Source: Candidatus Sulfotelmatobacter sp. (GTDB taxonomy: Bacteria; Acidobacteriota; Terriglobia; Terriglobales; Acidobacteriaceae). Taken from it: DNA of 48,129 bases. Position 1 is the stretch's first letter, and the number at the start of each line of letters is the position of its first letter. This document shows positions 42,191 to 48,129 of the stretch, piece by piece. The notes below the pieces were generated by a model. It made no database searches. It saw only the letters and a program-made list of their open reading frames with translations, and was not told where the DNA came from. A program made the position numbers and the translations under genes. The stretch is taken from assembly GCA_030040965.1 (NCBI GenBank), contig JASHOT010000350.1:1-48129 (forward strand), read 5' to 3'.

Positions 42191-42234
42191 GGATCCCTCG
42201 CTCCAAGTGAAGAACGGATGGCTCGGGATGACGC
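42191..42234 (-). repeat. GTCATCCCGA-type hairpin element, unit A2
   Basis: On the minus strand it reads GCGTCATCCCGAG at 42234 and ends CGAGGGATCC at 42191. It is opposed to unit A1 23 bases away, forming an inverted pair after the methyltransferase gene. Confidence 0.65.
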
Positions 42235-42279
42235 AAGATAAGAGGAATACGGGTTAAACTTCAGACCCGCGAATCTCTT

Positions 42280-43062
42280 CTACTTGCTTCCACCGCCGCT
42301 CACCGAAGCCGTAGTCGTCGGCGGTGCGCTCACGGGAATCGGCCGGTTCACTTCCAGGGTCAGCTGCGTTCCTGCCGGCAGAGTCGCCGACCGATGCTTC
42401 GCCAGCCAATGCCCGGTCGTCGATCCCGCACCCACAGCGCCGCCCACCAGCACCCCGACGGGACCGCCGACCAGACCGCCGATCAGCATGCCGCCAGCCG
42501 TGCCTCCCCCAACTTCCAGTTGATCGCGCCGATCATGGCCTGATCCTTTGAACTGGCCTTCCGAACTCACGTCCGATCCGGGAATATTCGTATCGGTCAG
42601 GGTGGCATCGAGAAAGTAGCGTTCCCCGCTCGGCATGATTACTGCTTCGGGAAGAATTCCAATGGTCGGCTTACCCGAGATGCGTCGCGGTTCGCTGACC
42701 TTCGTCACGCGCCCTTCAATCATCGCGCCAGCCGGAATGATCGTGCTTCCGTTGACCACGACCGGTTGCGTGATGTGTCCCTGGAACGGATCTCCCACGC
42801 GGTTGCTGAATGTCGCCAGGGTCGTGTCGAGGCGCACCATCAAGGCCGTACCCGCAGGAACCGCGGGTGCCGGAAGCATCGGAGCCAGTTGAGGAGTTTC
42901 CGCTGGCGCGGTTTGCATCGGGCTTTCAGCCGGCGTCGCGGGCGAGGGCTTGGCCGTATCAGCCGGAGTGTTCGGAGGCAGATCAGTTTCTGTGGGCGAA
43001 CTGGTTTGAGCCGCCAACATCGAGGCCAGCAACAGGCAGGGTACGAGCATCCATCGCTTCAT
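42280..43062 (-). CDS. Secreted Pro-rich, glycine-zipper hypothetical protein
   Basis: The 260-residue protein starts at ATG 43062 with GGAGG six bases before it. A signal peptide ends near MLAAQTSS. Residues 22-68 are a low-complexity Pro/Ala/Thr linker. A soluble domain follows (PAGTALMVRLDTTLATFSNRVGDPFQGHI and STIIPAGAMIEGRV near 104), resembling outer-membrane or TrbI-like beta-rich domains that hold a tunable barrel. A glycine-zipper stretch (GGGTAGGMLIGGLVGGPVG near 187) could insert in a membrane. The end is Thr/Ser rich. A cell-envelope role is likely; the exact function is not known. Confidence 0.7.
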   Translation of the reverse strand: MKRWMLVPCLLLASMLAAQTSSPTETDLPPNTPADTAKPSPATPAESPMQTAPAETPQLAPMLPAPAVPAGTALMVRLDTTLATFSNRVGDPFQGHITQPVVVNGSTIIPAGAMIEGRVTKVSEPRRISGKPTIGILPEAVIMPSGERYFLDATLTDTNIPGSDVSSEGQFKGSGHDRRDQLEVGGGTAGGMLIGGLVGGPVGVLVGGAVGAGSTTGHWLAKHRSATLPAGTQLTLEVNRPIPVSAPPTTTASVSGGGSK

Positions 43063-44771
<1,709 letters not shown>

Positions 44772-44856
44772 TCCTGCAGCGTGGAGAATGCGTGGAAGTC
44801 TCTGAATCTGAAGGAACATTGATTTCTATCCGGCGGGGTGGGACGAGAATCTAATT

Positions 44857-45969
44857 ATGTGTATGCGCCTTCGCCGGATCGTTCGGATCATCGTCATCGT
44901 TCAGACGGTTCTTTTCTTAACCCACTTCCTTCTGTATCAGACATTCACTTTTTGCTGGACAGCAACCTCCGCATCTGCATTCTGGCTGAAACTTGTTCTC
45001 GGTGTTCTTTCCATCAGTTTTGTTTCCGCCACGCTACTTGCCCATCGCTATAACAACCCCCTGCTGCGCGCGTTTTATCGTGCGGCTGCCGTGTGGCTGG
45101 GATTGCTCACTTTTCTCGCTGTAGCCGCTGTCGCCTCCTGGCTATCTCTCGGCATCGCGTCGCTCGCCGGTCTGCACATCAACTTTCATCGCATCGTCGA
45201 CTGGCTCTTCGGCGCAGCCGCCGTTCTCGGCGTGGCCGGAGTGATCAATGCCAGTTGGACGCGCATCACGCGAGCCACGATTCGTCTCGCGAACTTACCC
45301 GCGGCGTGGCGCGGGCGCAAAGCGGCGCTGATCAGTGATCTGCACCTCGGCCATGTGCGCAATGGAAATTTCATGCGCAGACTGGTTGCGAAGATTCTCG
45401 ACGAAGGTCCTGACGCGATATTTATCGCGGGCGATTTGTACGATGGCACTGCCATCGACGCGCATAGTGCCGCGGCTCCGCTCCGCAAGCTGACGGCACC
45501 GCATGGAGTTTATTTCGTGGCTGGGAATCATGAGCAGTTCGGCGACGACAGCAAATATCTGCAGGCGGTCAAAGACGCTGGCGTACGCGTACTCAACAGC
45601 GAAAAAGTCGAAGCCGATGGGCTGCAGATCGTCGGAGTGCCGTACCGCAATGCCCACGGCGAACATCTCGCTTCGGCGCTGAAAAATCTTGGACTTGATC
45701 GCGACCGCGCCAGTGTGTTGCTGGTTCACGCCCCGGATCATCCTGAAATTGCCGAAGCTGCGGGTGTTTCGCTGCAGCTCTCCGGTCACACGCATCTCGG
45801 GCAGTTCATCCCGTGGAGTTGGTTCGCGCGCAGGATCTATCGCCAGTTCGTGTATGGACTAAGCCGCATCGGAAAGATGCAGGTCTTCACTTCGAGTGGC
45901 GCCGGAACCTGGGGACCACCGCTGCGGCTGGGATCGAATCCGGAAATTGTGATGCTGCAGTTCGAATAG
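44857..45969 (+). CDS. Membrane-anchored metallophosphoesterase (YkuE/YaeI-like)
   Basis: The 370-residue protein has three to four hydrophobic segments in residues 8-135 (IIVIVQTVLFLTHFLLYQTF first), then a calcineurin-like phosphoesterase domain. The metal motifs are ALISDLHLGHVRNG near 160, AIFIAGDLYDG near 188, VAGNHEQFGD near 223, LLVHAPDHPE near 289 and LSGHTHLGQF near 308. Relatives cleave phosphodiesters or phospholipid-type pyrophosphates at the cytoplasmic membrane; the substrate is not certain. It follows enolase by 85 bases but has no clear functional link. Confidence 0.9.
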   Translation: MCMRLRRIVRIIVIVQTVLFLTHFLLYQTFTFCWTATSASAFWLKLVLGVLSISFVSATLLAHRYNNPLLRAFYRAAAVWLGLLTFLAVAAVASWLSLGIASLAGLHINFHRIVDWLFGAAAVLGVAGVINASWTRITRATIRLANLPAAWRGRKAALISDLHLGHVRNGNFMRRLVAKILDEGPDAIFIAGDLYDGTAIDAHSAAAPLRKLTAPHGVYFVAGNHEQFGDDSKYLQAVKDAGVRVLNSEKVEADGLQIVGVPYRNAHGEHLASALKNLGLDRDRASVLLVHAPDHPEIAEAAGVSLQLSGHTHLGQFIPWSWFARRIYRQFVYGLSRIGKMQVFTSSGAGTWGPPLRLGSNPEIVMLQFE

Positions 45970-46061
45970 GCACAGCGGAACACATTTAATCGCCAGGCCG
46001 GATATAATTTCCGGCCGCGTTGCAGAATCAGAGATAGATTGAGCATGCAGAGGACCCGCGC

Positions 46062-46108
46062 GAGATCCCTCCGCCCGCTGATGCAAGCGCGGGCGTTCGG
46101 GATGACGC
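46062..46108 (-). repeat. GTCATCCCGA-type hairpin element, unit B
   Basis: On the minus strand it reads GCGTCATCCCGAA, then stem arms CGCCCGC and GCGGGCG, and GAGGGATCTC. The outer stem pair is changed from G-C (unit A1) to C-G on both arms, a compensatory change that supports a selected or inherited hairpin. Confidence 0.75.
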
Positions 46109-46173
46109 AGCCACAGCAAAATCCCAGAATTTTGGAGTGAGCCACAAAGACCAAACCGAAAGGACATGGCATC

Positions 46174-46674
46174 ATGATCAGCGATTTTCTACTCAGCGAA
46201 TTTGACGCAGAAGCCAAAACGACGGCTTTGACATTGGAACGCGTTCCGATGAAGGCCGATTTCGCGCCGCACGCCAAGTCGATGCCATTGGGCAAGCTGG
46301 CGCCGCATGTGGCCGAGCTTCCCGGCTTTGGGCACACGGTTCTGACCACTCCCGAACTCGACTTCAGCGCTGGACCGCCGCGGACGCGCCCAGGGTTCGA
46401 ATCGCCGGAGCAGTTGGTGAAGGCGTTTCAGGAAGGCGCGGCCAAAGTTCGGATAGCGCTCAAGCAGACAACGGATGCGGCATGGAGCGACCCCTGGAAA
46501 TTGAGTTTTCAGGGTAAGACAATTTTCAGTGGCTCACGCTTTCTCGCCTATAGAGAGATGTTCCTGAATCATCTGGTCCATCACCGGGCACAGCTGGGCG
46601 TATATTTGCGGCTGAACGACAAGCCGCTGCCGGCGACGTATGGTCCGTCGGCGGATGACAGGATGGGGTTCTAG
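46174..46674 (+). CDS. DinB-family metal-binding four-helix protein
   Basis: A 166-residue protein starting at ATG 46174 with AAAGGA upstream. The DinB/YfiT-like bundle is shown by LLSEFDAEAKTTALTLERVP near residue 6, the histidine in APHVAEL near 48, and the paired histidines in FLNHLVHHRAQLGVYLRL near 130, the usual metal-binding triad. Many members are thiol-dependent transferases or of unknown role. It stands alone between repeat elements. Confidence 0.87.
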   Translation: MISDFLLSEFDAEAKTTALTLERVPMKADFAPHAKSMPLGKLAPHVAELPGFGHTVLTTPELDFSAGPPRTRPGFESPEQLVKAFQEGAAKVRIALKQTTDAAWSDPWKLSFQGKTIFSGSRFLAYREMFLNHLVHHRAQLGVYLRLNDKPLPATYGPSADDRMGF

Positions 46675-46727
46675 CGCTGGTAAGTCCAGTTGTCCCGCCT
46701 GCCCACGATGGCCGTTGAATATCCTCA

Positions 46728-46786
46728 GGGGTTAAAGCCCCTTTTCGCGATTTGTATACTTACATCGGCACGACTCAAGTCGTGCC
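46728..46786 (-). repeat. Bipartite palindromic element, copy 2
   Basis: Reverse orientation of copy 1. The part GGCACGACTCAAGTCGTGCC (46767-46786) matches the 20-base palindrome of copy 1 with paired compensatory changes, and GGGGTTAAAGCCCC (46728-46741) matches its second part on the other strand. The spacer is 25 bases. A short TTTC after the longer palindrome could let it end transcription of the DinB gene. Confidence 0.75.
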
Positions 46787-46835
46787 TTTCCCGGTTCACG
46801 CTAAGAGGTAAAAGCCAGGAGCCAGCAGCTCACAT

Positions 46836-48129
46836 ATGTCACGTCCGAAACCGCTCATTCTCGTCATCCTCGACGGCTGGGGATACCGCGCCGAAACCAA
46901 GGCCAACGCAATCGCGCTGGCGCGCAAACCAACGTACGATCGGCTGTTGCGCGACTATCCCAACACGCTGATTCATACAAGCGGGCCTTTTGTTGGCCTG
47001 CCCGAAGGCCAGATGGGCAACAGCGAAGTCGGGCATTTGAATATTGGGGCGGGGCGCATCGTGCACATGGACATCACGCGCATCGACCTGATGATCCAGA
47101 ACGGCGAACTGTTCAAACATCCGGTGCTGCTTGAGGCCATGAAGCAGGCCCGCGCGGGCGACCGTCGCCTGCATCTTTTCGGACTCGTTTCTGACGGCGG
47201 TGTGCACTCGCAGCAGGCGCACCTTTATGCGCTGCTGAAGATGGCAAAGCAGCAGGGGCTGGAGCGCGTTTTCGTACACGCGTTCATGGACGGCCGCGAC
47301 ACGCTGCCTACGAATGGGGCGGGATATCTGGAACAACTGCAGCAGAAGATGCGCGAGTACAACTGCGGCAAGATCGCGACCGTCAACGGGCGCTACTACG
47401 CCATGGACCGCGATCGCCGCTGGGAGCGCATTGCCAAGGCTTACAACGCGATGGTCTTCGCCGACGCCGAAGGCGGGAAAAAGTCTGATCCCGTACAGGG
47501 AATGAAAGACTCTTACAACAATGGTGTAACGGACGAATTTGTAGTTCCCTTTACTGTGGAAGATTCAAAAGCCGCGGGCGGGGGCGCCCGCGCCACACAA
47601 ACGATTCGCGACGACGATTCCTGCATCTGCTTTAATTTCCGGGCGGACCGGGTGCGGCAGATCACGCGCGCGCTGTGCCGTAACAGCGGATTAAATGCGC
47701 AGGGCGGCAGCGATCTACCGGGAGCGGCTGATCTCGACGCAACGATTCCGCGCGATCGCGTGCCGAAAAATCTGCACTACGTCTGCATGACGCAATACGA
47801 CAAGAATTTTTCTTTGCCTGTGGTCGTTCCTCCCGAGTCGATGGCGAACATTCTCGCCAATGTCATGGGCGGTTTGAACATGCGCAACCTGCGCGTGGCC
47901 GAGACGGAGAAGTACGCGCATGTAACGTACTTCTTCAACGGCGGCGTGGAGCAGCCCTTTGCCGGCGAGGAACGCATTTTGATTCCCTCGCAGAAGGTCG
48001 CAACGTACGATCTGGCGCCGGAGATGAGCGCCGAAGGCATCGGCGACACCATCGTGAAGGCGATCGGCGACACGGCTTTCGATCTTGTGGTTTCGAACTT
48101 CGCCAACGCCGACATGGTGGGCCACTCGG
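46836..48129 (+). CDS. gpmI: 2,3-bisphosphoglycerate-independent phosphoglycerate mutase, 3'-truncated by window
   Basis: The glycolytic enzyme interconverts 3- and 2-phosphoglycerate with two Mn2+ ions. About 431 codons from ATG 46836 are visible of a usual 510-540; the rest lies past the window. The start shows [13 protein letters not shown]. The phosphoserine is in [17 protein letters not shown] near 58-75. Other marks are [55 protein letters not shown] and [16 protein letters not shown] near 262. Between VVPFTVED and TIRDDDS the chain carries [12 protein letters not shown], coded through a GC palindrome, which looks like an in-frame repeat insertion. Confidence 0.95.
   Translation, partial: MSRPKPLILVILDGWGYRAETKANAIALARKPTYDRLLRDYPNTLIHTSGPFVGLPEGQMGNSEVGHLNIGAGRIVHMDITRIDLMIQNGELFKHPVLLEAMKQARAGDRRLHLFGLVSDGGVHSQQAHLYALLKMAKQQGLERVFVHAFMDGRDTLPTNGAGYLEQLQQKMREYNCGKIATVNGRYYAMDRDRRWERIAKAYNAMVFADAEGGKKSDPVQGMKDSYNNGVTDEFVVPFTVEDSKAAGGGARATQTIRDDDSCICFNFRADRVRQITRALCRNSGLNAQGGSDLPGAADLDATIPRDRVPKNLHYVCMTQYDKNFSLPVVVPPESMANILANVMGGLNMRNLRVAETEKYAHVTYFFNGGVEQPFAGEERILIPSQKVATYDLAPEMSAEGIGDTIVKAIGDTAFDLVVSNFANADMVGHS
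47573..47592. repeat. GC palindrome inside gpmI
   Basis: Arms CGCGGGCG and CGCCCGCG around GGGG, perfect over eight pairs, in the coding frame. The flank CGCGCCACA is shared with the end of the bipartite element at 19987-20010, hinting at a common source. Confidence 0.65.

Overview
The window looks like an Acidobacteriota chromosome, probably class Terriglobia. This placement is inferred from gene types and repeat style, because no rRNA is present. The pointers are a very large Oar-like TonB-dependent receptor with an N-terminal carboxypeptidase-regulatory-like domain, a gluconate-2-dehydrogenase subunit 3/GMC oxidoreductase pair, many GTG and TTG starts, GC-rich third codon positions, and short palindromic repeats scattered between and inside genes. 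I found no tRNA, rRNA, CRISPR array, transposase or phage gene.

Region 1 (1-6.5 kb, all minus strand) holds an iron-sulfur repair protein (cut by the window start), an FNR/DNR-type regulator with a matching operator between the two genes, cysteine synthase, a secreted EF-hand protein, an RRM RNA-binding protein, and the GTPase TypA/BipA. TypA is followed by a four-TM protein and a tiny zinc ribbon, which overlap by four bases.

Region 2 (6.5-26 kb) is the most interesting part. It is two divergent gene trains that read as one polyamine or omega-amino-acid uptake and catabolism locus. Leftward run an unusual MerR-XRE-cupin fusion regulator, a complete PotDABC-like ABC importer with overlapping genes, and a Tat-exported flavin amine oxidase. 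Rightward run the TonB receptor, three different class III aminotransferases, an APC permease, a betaine/aminobutyraldehyde-type aldehyde dehydrogenase and a methylmalonate-semialdehyde-type dehydrogenase. A perfect 8+9+8 inverted repeat with MerR-operator-like arms covers a TATAAT box in the divergent spacer. The proposed flow is amine entry, deamination to the aldehyde, oxidation to GABA or beta-alanine, transamination to succinic or malonic semialdehyde, and oxidation to succinate or acetyl-CoA.

Region 3 (26-33.6 kb) is mixed: a truncated DUF4118-PAS sensor, a DmpA-type peptidase, a MIP18/PaaD-like Fe-S assembly protein, small lineage-type hypotheticals, the GMC dehydrogenase pair and an RraA-like protein. 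Region 4 (33.6-39.9 kb) is a three-gene RND efflux operon (adaptor, pump, TolC). The pump has unusual proton-relay residues and an apparent in-frame insertion. Region 5 (40-48.1 kb) holds a transsulfuration enzyme, a methyltransferase, a secreted glycine-zipper protein, enolase, a membrane metallophosphoesterase, a DinB protein and the start of phosphoglycerate mutase GpmI.

Three kinds of repeat run through the window: a two-part palindromic element present twice with compensatory base changes; a GTCATCCCGA-type hairpin element present three times; and seven-base tandem repeats in several intergenic gaps. Related palindromes also sit inside coding sequences (gpmI and the APC permease).
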